Of a stretch of 36,485 nt of DNA, positions 9,616 to 17,812 are shown in pieces. Numbering within the stretch: the first letter of the stretch is position 1; each line of letters begins with the position of its first letter. The DNA comes from Rhodopseudomonas sp. AAP120 (GTDB lineage Bacteria; Pseudomonadota; Alphaproteobacteria; Rhizobiales; Xanthobacteraceae): positions 1 to 36,485 of the forward strand of contig NZ_LJIC01000105.1 in assembly GCF_001295845.1 (NCBI RefSeq). Direction: 5' to 3'. The notes under the pieces are model-generated. The model made no database searches, was not told where the DNA came from, and worked only from the letters and a program-made list of their open reading frames with translations. Made by a program: the position numbers and the translations under genes.

Positions 9616-10854
9616 TCACGACTTCTTGGGCAGATGGCTCGGCGTGTACTGATCCTTGTCGTTCTTCTTGGTGAGATCGCAGCCGATCTCGCCGAGCCAA
9701 TACGGCTGGATCGTGCCGTAGTCCTTCTCGACCTTGACCTCGTGCTTCGGGCCGACCGAGATCAGCCGCATGCGGTGCGAGGTGTGCTGGCTTTTTGGAT
9801 CGATGCAGACTTTGCCTTCAGGCGCATCGATGCAGGCGTCGCCGGTGGCGATGACCTTGCGCAGATCTTCGAGCTTGGTCGACTTCGCCTTCTCCACCAG
9901 CGTTTTGTACATGTAAAGCGCGTTGTAAGCGTTGTAGCCCATGTCGTTGATGTACATCTCGTCCGGGAACTTGGCCTTCCAGCGCTTCTTGAACTCGTTG
10001 GCTTCCGGCGTATCGATTTCCTCGAACCAATTGGCGGTGGCGTGCATGTTGTTGAGCGCCGGCGGCTTGAAGCGCTTGTGCTCGAAGCCAAGCATCACCT
10101 TGATGGACGAGCCCATCGGCAGATTGAGATTGGCTGCTGCGGCCTGTTCGAAGAACGAATCCTGCGCGGCGCCGACATTGATGGTCAGCAACCAGTCCGG
10201 CTTGGCCTTCTGGATGTTCTGGATAGTCTGGGCGAATTGCGAGACGCCGAGCGGGATGAACTCCTCGCCAACGACTTCGCCGCCGAGATCCTTCATGATC
10301 TTGCGGTTCCACTCGGCCGAGATCTGGCCGAAATTGTAGTCGGCGGCGATGACGTAGACCTTCTTGCCGAACTTCTCGACCATCCAGGGGATCAGCGTCG
10401 AGAACTGCTGCTCGGGCACCGCGCCCATGCTGATCATGCTGGCGTCGCAGACGCCGCCTTCATACTGGTTGGTGTAGAAATACGGCGTGGTGGTGCGGTC
10501 GACGATCGGCCGCACGGCTTCGCGCGACGCCGAGGTGATGCCGCCGATCAGCACGTCGACCTTGTCGCGGTTGAGCAGGCGGCGCGCGAATTCCTGATAA
10601 CGCGCGTTGTCGCCTTGCGGATCGAGATGGATCAGCTCGATCTGCCGGCCCATGATGCCGCCGCTCTTGTTGATCTCCTCGACCGCGAGCTGCGAGCCGT
10701 GCAGCTTTGGCATCCCCATGAAGGCGAGGTCGCCGGAGATGTCTTCGAGCAGGCCGACCTTGAGCGGCGGATCGGCCGCATGGGCGGCGAACGGCGCAGC
10801 GGCGCCGAGCGCGAGGCCGAGCAAGGCCGTGCGGAGCAGATATCTCTTGTGCAT
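9616..10854 (-). CDS. urtA: Urea/short-chain amide ABC transporter periplasmic binding protein (UrtA/FmdD type)
   Basis: A 412-residue type I periplasmic binding protein. A Sec signal peptide covers residues 1-26 (hydrophobic core LLGLALGAAAPFA, cleavage after AHA). The mature start LKVGLLEDISGDLAFMG and the segment TTPYFYTNQYEGGVCD resemble UrtA, FmdD and AmiC proteins that bind urea or small amides. It captures ligand and presents it to the UrtBC-type permeases. The start ATG has GGGGA about 9 bases upstream. It lies 33 bp after the formamidase gene in the same direction. Substrate choice between urea, formamide and acetamide is open. The formamidase next door favours amides. Confidence 0.88.
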   Translation of the reverse strand: MHKRYLLRTALLGLALGAAAPFAAHAADPPLKVGLLEDISGDLAFMGMPKLHGSQLAVEEINKSGGIMGRQIELIHLDPQGDNARYQEFARRLLNRDKVDVLIGGITSASREAVRPIVDRTTTPYFYTNQYEGGVCDASMISMGAVPEQQFSTLIPWMVEKFGKKVYVIAADYNFGQISAEWNRKIMKDLGGEVVGEEFIPLGVSQFAQTIQNIQKAKPDWLLTINVGAAQDSFFEQAAAANLNLPMGSSIKVMLGFEHKRFKPPALNNMHATANWFEEIDTPEANEFKKRWKAKFPDEMYINDMGYNAYNALYMYKTLVEKAKSTKLEDLRKVIATGDACIDAPEGKVCIDPKSQHTSHRMRLISVGPKHEVKVEKDYGTIQPYWLGEIGCDLTKKNDKDQYTPSHLPKKS

Positions 10855-10887
10855 GTCTGATCGTCCCCTTGTCGGAAAGCCGGTGAG

Positions 10888-11886
10888 TTAGGTCTTCAGG
10901 TAGTTCTTCAGGATCGACGCGCCCATCGTGTATTTGGGGTCGACCATGTTGCCGAGGCGGATGCGGCCGGCCTGGCTGAGCAGCATGTAGGCGTCGATCT
11001 CGTCGAAGCCGTAGTCGGACGCCATCCAGCGCGTCAGCTCGCGATAGGCGATACGTGCCGCGTCTTCGAGCGGACGGGCGCTACCGATCGTCATGATGAA
11101 GTCCTTGGTCTCCAGCCGCGGCCAGGCGAAGCTCCAGTTTTTGATTAGATCGACCTGCAGCGTCACAGTCGCGCGCTGTTCGAGCGCGACGCCCGACAAT
11201 TCGCCGTCACCTTGCGTGGCGTGGCAGTCGCCGACATAGAGCATGCCGCCGTCGGTATGCACCGGGAAGTAGATCACCGCGCCGGGCGCGACGTCGGGCA
11301 GATCCATGTTGCCGCCGTGATAGTCCGGCTGCAGCGACGAGATCGCCTCGATCTCCGGCGACACGCCGATGGTGCCGATGAACGGTTCGTAGGGCAGCGT
11401 GATCTTGTCGCTCCACTTCACGCCGCTACGGTCGACGTGGAGTTTCTTGACGCGCTCGGGTAGCGGCGGGTTGAGCAGCGCCGTCGCCGCCGTGCCGACC
11501 AGACCGCCGAACTCCGGCATGATGCAGGTGGTGCCGGCCGGCTGCTCGCCGCGGGTCTCGACGTCGCGGATGTAGATGGCGAGGCAATCCCCCTTCTTGG
11601 CGCCGTTCACGGCGATCGGGCCGCATTGCGGGTTGAGATAGGGGAAGTTCAGCTTCGCAGTCGGGCTGTGGGTTTCGCTGGTGATGACGCCGCCGAACGC
11701 GTCCTCAGTCTCGACCACGACGACCGAGCCTGGCTCGATCGACAGCGTCGGCTTCGCATAGGGCCCATAGACGTAATGAAACGGTCCCTGCTGCTCGATC
11801 GTCAAGCTGTGGGTCGCGCCGGTCGCGCCCTTGGCGACGCCGCGCGCCGCCATGATCGAACTCTTCAGCCACTCTTCGGATGACAT
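10888..11886 (-). CDS. fmdA: Acetamidase/formamidase family protein
   Basis: A 332-residue member of the FmdA/AmdA family (PF03069), zinc-dependent enzymes that hydrolyse formamide or acetamide to ammonia and the acid. Recognisable segments are SIEPGSVVVVETEDAFGG, the GPIAVNGAKKGDCLAIYI turn and HTDGGMLYVGDCHATQGDGE, whose Asp, His and Cys residues are conserved in the family. ATG at 11886 is preceded by AGGAG 7 bases upstream. Upstream in-frame codons to 12021 lie inside the preceding amidase gene and are excluded. It is shorter than Methylophilus FmdA (about 400 residues) but normal for the subfamily. The gap to the upstream amidase is 16 bp, so they are co-transcribed. Confidence 0.9.
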   Translation of the reverse strand: MSSEEWLKSSIMAARGVAKGATGATHSLTIEQQGPFHYVYGPYAKPTLSIEPGSVVVVETEDAFGGVITSETHSPTAKLNFPYLNPQCGPIAVNGAKKGDCLAIYIRDVETRGEQPAGTTCIMPEFGGLVGTAATALLNPPLPERVKKLHVDRSGVKWSDKITLPYEPFIGTIGVSPEIEAISSLQPDYHGGNMDLPDVAPGAVIYFPVHTDGGMLYVGDCHATQGDGELSGVALEQRATVTLQVDLIKNWSFAWPRLETKDFIMTIGSARPLEDAARIAYRELTRWMASDYGFDEIDAYMLLSQAGRIRLGNMVDPKYTMGASILKNYLKT

Positions 11887-11902
11887 GTGAACTCCTCGAA
11901 TC

Positions 11903-13303
11903 TCAGAGAGACGGATGGCGCTTGTGCCAGTCGGTGGCGCGCTGGAAGGCGTCGCCGGCGGCGACAAGACGCCCCTCGTCAAAGTGACGGCCGACGAACT
12001 GGAACGCCACCGGACCTCCATTGGGCGCGAAGCCGCCGGGCAGCGTGATGGTCGGACTGCCGGTCATGTCGAATGGACAGGTGAAGCGCAGCAGGCCACC
12101 GATCAGCGAAGGGTCCTCGCCAAGCGACGCCATCTTGGCGAGCGTCGGCGCCGCATAGGCCTGCGCCGGCACCGCGATCAGATCGACCGTCTCGAACAGC
12201 GCCCGCAGCGCGCCGCGGAACGCTTCCCGCCGCAGCACGATCTTCTGATAGTCCGTGCCGGATTGCTGCAGGCCGAGATCGAGAAGGCCGGCGAGGCCGG
12301 GACCGTATTCGTCTTTGCGTGCCGGATAGGTCGCTTCGTGCGCCACCGCGGCCTCGATGCCGCACAGCGGGAACCAGTCATCGGTCACCGCCTGCGCGTC
12401 CGGGAAAGTGATGTCCTTTATGGTGGCGCCGAGATCCTTGGCCACGCGTAGCGCATCGTCGAGCACCTTGACGGCGGCTTCGTCGGTGCCCTGCGAGGTC
12501 CAGCGCCGATCGACGCCGATCACCACGCCCTTCAAATCACCGGAAAGATTGGCCGTGTAGTTCGGCACCGGCAGTGGCACCGCCGTGGTGTCGTGCGGAT
12601 CGGCGCCGGCGATGACACCGAGCATGGCGCCGCAATCGACCGCGCTGCGCGCCATCGGGCCGATGTGATCGAGCGTGGCGGCGAGTTCGTAGGCGCCGTA
12701 GCGGCTGACACGCCCCCAGGTCGGCTTCAGCCCGGTGATGCCGTTCGCTGCCGATGGAAACCGGATGGAGCCGCCGGTGTCGGTGCCGAGCGAGCCGAAG
12801 CACAGCCCGGCCGCGGTCGCCGAGCCGGATCCACTCGACGATGCGCCCGACCACAGTTGCTTGTCCCAGGGATTCTTAGGCGGATCGATCTTGGGATGAT
12901 GATCGGCGTAGGCGCCTTCGGTCTGCTGCAGCTTGCCGAGAATGATCGCGCCGGCGTCCTTGAGGCGAACCACCACGGTGGCGTCTTCGCCCGGCATGAA
13001 GTCGCGATGGATCGTCATGCCGTGCGCGGCCGGCATGCCCTTGACCCAGCACAGATCCTTCACGGCGATCGGCACGCCGTGCAGCGGCCCTTTCACCTTG
13101 CCGGCGGCGATTTCCTTCTCGGCCAGCGCAGCGTCGGCCAACGCTGATTCAGGCGAGACGAACGCATAGCTCTTCAACGCGCCGTCAAGCTTCTCGATGC
13201 GTTGCAGCATCACCTTGGTGACTTCGACCGGAGACAGCTTCCTCGCCTGAATGTCCTGGCCGATCTCGACGAGTCCGCGATAGTGAAGATCTGTCGTCCC
13301 CAA
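11903..13303 (-). CDS. Amidase, amidase-signature family (first gene of the amide operon)
   Basis: A 466-residue amidase-signature enzyme, paralogous to the one at 3631-5031. Triad: Lys-82 (AVKDLC), cis-Ser about 156 (GASSSGSG) and Ser-179 (GTDTGGSIR). The start is set at TTG 13303. It gives MGTTDLHYRGL, which aligns with MTADLHYKSI of the paralogue and yields identical length, and GGGAG lies 8 bases upstream. In-frame ATG codons at 13339 and 13417 are less likely. The latter directly abuts the leader terminator, and the former has no good ribosome site. It is the promoter-proximal gene of the amide operon, preceded by an untranslated leader of about 250 bases with an intrinsic terminator. 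It is unrelated to the nitrilase-type AmiE that AmiC/AmiR control in Pseudomonas. Confidence 0.88.
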   Translation of the reverse strand: MGTTDLHYRGLVEIGQDIQARKLSPVEVTKVMLQRIEKLDGALKSYAFVSPESALADAALAEKEIAAGKVKGPLHGVPIAVKDLCWVKGMPAAHGMTIHRDFMPGEDATVVVRLKDAGAIILGKLQQTEGAYADHHPKIDPPKNPWDKQLWSGASSSGSGSATAAGLCFGSLGTDTGGSIRFPSAANGITGLKPTWGRVSRYGAYELAATLDHIGPMARSAVDCGAMLGVIAGADPHDTTAVPLPVPNYTANLSGDLKGVVIGVDRRWTSQGTDEAAVKVLDDALRVAKDLGATIKDITFPDAQAVTDDWFPLCGIEAAVAHEATYPARKDEYGPGLAGLLDLGLQQSGTDYQKIVLRREAFRGALRALFETVDLIAVPAQAYAAPTLAKMASLGEDPSLIGGLLRFTCPFDMTGSPTITLPGGFAPNGGPVAFQFVGRHFDEGRLVAAGDAFQRATDWHKRHPSL

Positions 13304-13406
13304 TGCATTCACTCCCGATGTGCCGACATCGCGCGGCATTCGCCGGGCGTGCAGCAACGTTCCGGCGACGCGCCTGCGTCGCCAAATTGGTTTCGAGCGA
13401 CAAACG

Positions 13407-13445
13407 AAAAAAGCCACCCGCTCCTCGAAACGAGGCGCGAATGGC
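13407..13445 (-). terminator. Leader intrinsic terminator of the amide operon (probable AmiR target)
   Basis: On the minus strand, arms GCCATTCGCGCCTCG and CGAGGAGCGGGTGGC pair over 15 positions (one G/A mismatch, two G-U pairs) around a TTT loop and are followed at once by six T residues. It lies about 110 bases after the predicted start and 100 bases before the TTG start of the first amidase, so it would stop transcription before any gene. An alternative small stem upstream (GGC 13452-13454 / GCC 13443-13445, loop ATTCGA) uses the start of the left arm and could compete with the terminator. Antitermination by AmiR is inferred from gene context. Confidence 0.82.
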
Positions 13446-13544
13446 TCGAATGCCGCGGCTATGGTCTGTCGCGCAGGTGCTTAGTCGAACGCTAGTTTCA
13501 TGCTTGAATTCGGACGTCGTCGGCCAAATTCAAACTCAATTCGA

Positions 13545-13558
13545 TTGTCACCTGACAA
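13545..13558. promoter_or_regulatory. Palindrome at the predicted transcription start of the amide operon
   Basis: TTGTCA-CC-TGACAA is a perfect 6-bp inverted repeat with a 2-base spacer, covering the expected start site (about 13556). It could be an operator for an additional repressor or, in RNA, a small 5'-end hairpin. No candidate DNA-binding protein is encoded nearby, as AmiR-type proteins bind RNA. Confidence 0.5.
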
Positions 13559-13562
13559 CGAA

Positions 13563-13592
13563 AGTCTAGGTTGGGGAGGTTCGCGATGTCAA
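13563..13592 (-). promoter_or_regulatory. Sigma-70-type promoter of the amide operon
   Basis: On the minus strand a perfect -35 TTGACA (13592-13587) is followed by an 18-bp spacer and a -10 TAGACT (13568-13563, 4 of 6 matches). Predicted start is near 13556. A strong constitutive -35 fits a system regulated after initiation by antitermination. Confidence 0.6.
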
Positions 13593-13708
13593 CGCGTGAG
13601 CATGCACAAATCCTGCACGAGTGCTGCGCAGCAAATCAGCAGCGCCGCTCTTGATCAGTTCGTGCACTTGATGGTCTCATGCACGCCTTGCGCGAGTGAC
13701 GATGCTTC

Positions 13709-14866
13709 ATGTCGAAACCTTCGATTCCGGTCGGGATAATATCGTCGACGTCCGGTCCGTATCAGGCGATGGGCCGCGAAATCCTGAAATCGGCGCTGAT
13801 GGCTGTCGACGAGGTCAATAGCAGTTCCGAATTCGATTTCAGCCTCCAAGCGCATGTTCGCGATCCAGGCGGCGTGCTCGGCGACTATCACACGGCCTGC
13901 GACGACCTGATCCGCAATGTCGGCGTCGATCACATCGTCGGCTGCTACACCTCCGCAGCGCGCAAGCAGGTGCTGCCGATCGTCGAACGCACCGAACGGC
14001 TGCTGTGGTATCCGGCTCGCTATGAAGGCTTCGAGTGCTCCGACAACGTGATGTATGTCGGCGCTTCGCCGAACCACAATGTCGTGCCGCTGGTGCGCTA
14101 TGTGCTCGACAATCTGTCGCGGCAGCTGTTCTGCGTCGGCTCCAATTACATCTGGACGTGGGAAACCAATCGCGTCACCCGCGAATTGGTGACCGCCTCC
14201 GACGGCCGCATCGTCGCGGAGCGGCTGCTCGAACTCGGCGAGAGCCGCGTCGAGCACATCGTCGACGAGATCGTCCGCAAGCGGCCACCGATCGTGTTCA
14301 ACACCCTGGTCGGCAGTTCGAGCTACGACTTCATCCGCGCCTTTCACGCGGCGACCAATGGCCTGAGCATTCCGATGCTGAGCTGCAGCCTGTGCGAGCC
14401 GGAGCTGAAGATCGTCGGCGCGGCGGGCGCCGGCTGCATCACCTCGTCGGCCTATTTCGAAAGTATCCGTCTGCCGGAAAATCGCGCCTTCGTGGCGCGG
14501 TGGAAGGCGCGCTACGGCGATGACAGCAGTCCCTCGGTCGACGGACAGTCGGCCTATGTGGCAGTGTTTCTGCTGGCGCGGGCGATCCAGCGCGCCGGCA
14601 CAGCGAATGTCGCCGAGGTGCGACGTGCCGCTGCCGGGCATCGTTACGACTCGCCGCAAGGTCCGGTGTGGATCGACGGCGATAACAACCACTGCGTCCT
14701 TACGCCACGGCTGGCGGTGTCCAACGCCAGCGGGCAGTTCGATATCTTCTGGGAAGCGGACGCTCCCGTGAAGCCCGACCCTTATTTGTCGCAACTCGAT
14801 GTCGCGGTCCGGCCGTCGAAGGACGGACGGGCTCCCCATGCGCCTCACCTGAGGATCGTCAAATGA
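13709..14866 (+). CDS. amiC: AmiC-like amide-sensing negative regulator
   Basis: 385 residues, the same length as Pseudomonas aeruginosa AmiC, which it resembles along its length. Shared segments include RDPGG, DLIRNVGVDHIVGCY, QVLPIVERTERLLWYP, YEGFECSDNVMY and the C-terminal DSPQGPVWID. AmiC is a periplasmic-binding-protein fold used in the cytoplasm. It sequesters AmiR and releases it when a short amide binds. Consistent with that, there is no signal peptide, unlike the transporter binding proteins at 9616 and 17813. The gene overlaps amiR by 4 bases (ATGA), which would couple their translation and support complex formation. The ribosome-binding site is weak (GAGTGA). It is transcribed away from the amide operon that it probably controls. 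Confidence 0.9.
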   Translation: MSKPSIPVGIISSTSGPYQAMGREILKSALMAVDEVNSSSEFDFSLQAHVRDPGGVLGDYHTACDDLIRNVGVDHIVGCYTSAARKQVLPIVERTERLLWYPARYEGFECSDNVMYVGASPNHNVVPLVRYVLDNLSRQLFCVGSNYIWTWETNRVTRELVTASDGRIVAERLLELGESRVEHIVDEIVRKRPPIVFNTLVGSSSYDFIRAFHAATNGLSIPMLSCSLCEPELKIVGAAGAGCITSSAYFESIRLPENRAFVARWKARYGDDSSPSVDGQSAYVAVFLLARAIQRAGTANVAEVRRAAAGHRYDSPQGPVWIDGDNNHCVLTPRLAVSNASGQFDIFWEADAPVKPDPYLSQLDVAVRPSKDGRAPHAPHLRIVK

Positions 14867-15450
14867 GCAAGCCGTCGTCGTTTTCACTGCGCGGTCGCAA
14901 GGCCCTGCTCGCCATCAAGGACGAGCGCGACGCTTCGATCGTCCGGCGTCAGTTCGATCGCCTCGGCATCGAGATGGTCAGCTGGGCCCCAGGCGAAACG
15001 CCGGCTTGCGCTGCCGACATCGTGCTGATCGACGATGATCATCTGCCGATCGCCGGTGTGGAGAATTGCCCGCTTCCGGAAGGCTGCGCCGTCATCGTCC
15101 TGCTCGGCACCGAAACGCCGAGCCGGCTGAAGCTGGTGCTCGATCTCGACCCGGCGTCATTCCTGGTCAAGCCACTGCGATCCGCCGGCATCTATGCGGC
15201 CGTGGTGATGGCGTTCGAACGCGTCACGCGGACCAATGAATTGAAGCAACAGCTCAGCAAGATGGATGCGCGGATGCGGGCGCGGCGCGTGGTCCTTGCC
15301 GCCCTGGTGCAGATCATGCACGCGCAGGGCCTGCCCGAGCCGGCCGCCTTCGCGCTGCTGCGGCGGATGGCGATGGAGCAGCGCAAGACCATCGAGCAAC
15401 TCGCCGCCGAACTCGTCGCGCAAGATCCGCTCGCCCGCGCCACCGGCTAG
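14863..15450 (+). CDS. amiR: AmiR-like antitermination regulator with ANTAR domain
   Basis: 195 residues (Pseudomonas AmiR has 196). It has an N-terminal pseudo-receiver domain (about 10-125), a coiled-coil linker (about 125-140) and a C-terminal ANTAR RNA-binding domain with the family pattern (about 140-190: ALVQIMHAQGLPEPAAFALL, RRMAMEQRKTIEQLAAEL). It should bind a leader RNA and prevent termination once freed from AmiC. The likely target is the leader terminator at 13407-13445 on the opposite strand. It starts inside the amiC stop (ATGA) and ends 4 bp before the convergent xth gene. Confidence 0.9.
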   Translation: MSKPSSFSLRGRKALLAIKDERDASIVRRQFDRLGIEMVSWAPGETPACAADIVLIDDDHLPIAGVENCPLPEGCAVIVLLGTETPSRLKLVLDLDPASFLVKPLRSAGIYAAVVMAFERVTRTNELKQQLSKMDARMRARRVVLAALVQIMHAQGLPEPAAFALLRRMAMEQRKTIEQLAAELVAQDPLARATG

Positions 15451-15454
15451 CTTC

Positions 15455-16225
15455 CTAATCGAGCACGATCCACGCCGGCGCATGATCGCTGGCGTTCTCG
15501 GCAGCGCGCACTTGGCGATCGACACCGGCGCGCTTCAGTCCCGGGGCCAGCGATGGGTCGAGCAGCAAATGATCGAGCCGCAGGCCCTTGTCCTGCTCGA
15601 AGCGGTTGCGCCAATAGGTCCAGAAAGTATAAGGCGCGTCGTCCGGATGCATCTCTCTGAGCGCGTCGGTCCAGCCCTGCTTCAGCAGCGCCGCGAACAA
15701 CGCGCGCGGCTCAGGCTGCACCAGCGCGTCCTTGCTCCACGATTTGGTCGGATAGATATCGTGCGGCGTCGGCACCACATTGTAGTCGCCGGCCAGCACC
15801 ACTGGCGCGCCGCTCTTCAACAACTTGGCGGAATTGCGGTTGAGCCGCTTCAGCCAGGCGAGCTTGGCGTCGAATTTCGGGCCCGGCTGCGGATTGCCGT
15901 TCGGCGCGTAGATCGACGCGATGATGATGCCGGACACGGCGGCTTCGATGTAGCGCGCCTCGTTGTCCTTCGGATCACCCGGCAGCCGCTTGCGCGTCAC
16001 CACGATCTCAGCCTTGCGGGCCAGGATGGCGACGCCGTTCCAGCTCTTCTGCCCGACCCACGCGGCCGAGTAGCCGGCCTTGCGCAGCGCCTCTTCGGGA
16101 AAATCGGCCTGTGTCGATTTCAGCTCCTGCAAACAAACGACATCCGGCTTGGCCGAACGCAGCCACGCCAGCAGGTTCGGCAGGCGCTTGTTGACGTTGT
16201 TGATGTTGAAAGTCGCGATCTTCAC
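15455..16225 (-). CDS. xth: Exodeoxyribonuclease III / AP endonuclease
   Basis: A 256-residue member of the exonuclease III family (Xth), which nicks DNA at abasic sites and removes 3' blocking groups in base excision repair. Catalytic features are present: Glu-34 in CLQELKST, Tyr in SIYAPNGNP, Asp/Asn in AGDYNVVPTPHD, LRLDHLLLD and the terminal ASDHAPAW histidine. GTG start with AGGG upstream. It lies 77 bp downstream of the aldehyde dehydrogenase gene in the same direction, so it may be read through from that operon, but there is no metabolic link. Confidence 0.95.
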   Translation of the reverse strand: MKIATFNINNVNKRLPNLLAWLRSAKPDVVCLQELKSTQADFPEEALRKAGYSAAWVGQKSWNGVAILARKAEIVVTRKRLPGDPKDNEARYIEAAVSGIIIASIYAPNGNPQPGPKFDAKLAWLKRLNRNSAKLLKSGAPVVLAGDYNVVPTPHDIYPTKSWSKDALVQPEPRALFAALLKQGWTDALREMHPDDAPYTFWTYWRNRFEQDKGLRLDHLLLDPSLAPGLKRAGVDRQVRAAENASDHAPAWIVLD

Positions 16226-16302
16226 GCCGGCCCTTTTTGACGGACGCGCCCGTGGCGCGCTCCATCAATGGCGACGATGCGGGCGGAGTTCCGCCAAGCC
16301 GG

Positions 16303-17742
16303 TCAGCCCGAGAACTGGCTGACGTATTTAATCGACTGGAAGTCCTGCAGCCCTTCGATGCCGCCTTCCGTGCCGACGCCGCTGTCCTTGAAGCCGCCAA
16401 ACGGCGTCTCCGGCAACGAGGCCTGCCAATGATTGATGATCACGTTGCCGGCCGCGATGCCTTCAGCCATCGCGGCGGCGTTGCGCAGATCATTGGTCAT
16501 CACATAGGAGGCGAGGCCGAACGGCAGCCGGTTGGCGAACGCGAGCGCTTCATCCCGCGTCCGGAACGGCGCCGTCACCGCCAGCGGACCGAACGGCTCG
16601 ACATTCGAGGCCATGCAGTCCTGATCGACGCCTGTGAGCACGGTCGGCCGGAAGAAGAAGCCGCGCTCACCGCAGCGCAGGCCGCCGGCCGAGACCGCGA
16701 TGCTGCGCGAGCGCGCATCGTCGACGAAGCGCTCCATCGCCTCGACCCGCCGCGCATTCGCCAACGGGCCCATCTTGGTGGCCGGATCGAACCCGTCGCC
16801 GACGACAAGCCCATTGGCCAGCTCCGACAGCTTTGCGGCGAAGCGATCGTAGATCGACTCGTGGATGAAGAAGCGCGTCGGGGAGGTGCAGACCTGCCCC
16901 GAATTGCGGAACTTCGCCGTCACCGCCGAGATCGCCGCGGTCTCCGGATCGACGTCGCCGAAGATCACCACCGGCGCGTGGCCGCCGAGTTCCAGCGTCA
17001 TCCGCTTCATCGTCTGCACGGCGAGCGCGCCGAGCTGTTTGCCGATCGCGGTCGAGCCGGTGAAGGTGATGCCGCGGATGATCGGCGAGCCGACCAGCGC
17101 ATCTGAAATCGTCGCCGGCTGCCCGAACACGACGTTGAGCACGCCGGCCGGCAGTCCCGCCTCCTGCAACAACTCGGCGATCGCCAGCGCGGTCGCAGGC
17201 GTTTCCTCCGAGGGTTTGATGATCACCGAGCAGCCGGCGGCGAGTGCGCTGCTGATCTTGCGGGCGGGCGTGATCGCCGGCGCATTCCACGGCGCGAACG
17301 CCGCGATCGGGCCGAGCGGCTCGCGCACCGCGATCTGCTGGATGGCGCGATTGCGCGGCGGGATTACGCGGCCGTAAGCGCGCCGGCCCTCCTCGGCATT
17401 CCAGGCGAAAATGCCGGCCGCGGTTTCCACTTCCACCCGTGCCTCGGCGATCGGCTTGCCGAGTTCGAGCGTGATCAGGCTGGCGATGTGGTCGCTGTGC
17501 TGCTGGATTAACGCGGCAGCCCGCTGCAGGATAAGGCCGCGATCGACCGCGGACATCTTGCGCCAGACCTCGTGGCCGCGCGCCGATGAAGCCAGCGCCT
17601 CGTCGAGATCGGCCGCGGTGGCGTGCGGCAGCTCGCCGAGCACCGCGCCGGTCGCAGGGTTGAGCACCGGTTCGGTGTTGCGCCCGGCGGCATCCAGCCA
17701 TCGGCCGCCGATCAGTAGGCGCAGCGCAGGATAGTCGATCAC
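16303..17742 (-). CDS. Aldehyde dehydrogenase (NAD(P)-dependent, succinate-semialdehyde-like)
   Basis: A 479-residue aldehyde dehydrogenase with the full active-site set: Asn-153 (PWNAPA), Lys-176 (IIKPSEETPA), Glu-251 (LELGGHAP) and the catalytic Cys-285 (SGQVCTSPTR). The C-terminal EPFGPLAV and PFGGFKDSGVG segments are typical. It oxidises an aldehyde to the acid. The exact substrate is not set by sequence. Closest in style are succinate-semialdehyde and benzaldehyde-type enzymes. GTG start with AGGAG 6 bases upstream. It is the last metabolic gene of the minus-strand series starting at the acyl-CoA dehydrogenase, 70 bp after the binding-protein gene, and may supply a carboxylate for CoA activation by the operon's synthetase. 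Confidence 0.93.
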   Translation of the reverse strand: MIDYPALRLLIGGRWLDAAGRNTEPVLNPATGAVLGELPHATAADLDEALASSARGHEVWRKMSAVDRGLILQRAAALIQQHSDHIASLITLELGKPIAEARVEVETAAGIFAWNAEEGRRAYGRVIPPRNRAIQQIAVREPLGPIAAFAPWNAPAITPARKISSALAAGCSVIIKPSEETPATALAIAELLQEAGLPAGVLNVVFGQPATISDALVGSPIIRGITFTGSTAIGKQLGALAVQTMKRMTLELGGHAPVVIFGDVDPETAAISAVTAKFRNSGQVCTSPTRFFIHESIYDRFAAKLSELANGLVVGDGFDPATKMGPLANARRVEAMERFVDDARSRSIAVSAGGLRCGERGFFFRPTVLTGVDQDCMASNVEPFGPLAVTAPFRTRDEALAFANRLPFGLASYVMTNDLRNAAAMAEGIAAGNVIINHWQASLPETPFGGFKDSGVGTEGGIEGLQDFQSIKYVSQFSG

Positions 17743-17812
17743 GGCCGTCTCCTTTGCCCGCGGCCGCGCCGATCCGCGCCTGCCGGTTTTTCACGTCATT
17801 CGCGTTAAGCGA

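Larger units (their letters stand above)
13304..13708. promoter_or_regulatory. Divergent control region between the amide operon and amiCR
   Basis: This is a 405-bp gene-free stretch. For the minus-strand operon it holds a sigma-70-like promoter (13563-13592), a start-site palindrome (13545-13558), a leader of about 110 bases, an intrinsic terminator (13407-13445) and about 100 bases to the first start codon. The 13600-13708 part, upstream of amiC, has the perfect 12-bp palindrome TGCTGCGCAGCA (13622-13633) and the inverted pair CGTGCA (13661-13666) / TGCACG (13680-13685), with another TGCACG at 13614-13619. I found no convincing promoter for amiC. Confidence 0.7.

Noticed and set aside
13304-13417. 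Extended N-terminus for the first amidase (in-frame ATG at 13417 or 13339)
   Set aside because: The 13417 codon abuts the terminator and has no ribosome site. The TTG at 13303 gives the same length and N-terminus as the paralogue.
13446-13556. Canonical ANTAR RNA motif (two stems with A-x-x-G-x-x hexaloops)
   Set aside because: I looked for it upstream of the terminator and did not find a convincing pair. ACAGAC at about 13469-13464 lacks a good closing stem. The antitermination idea rests on the terminator and gene context only.
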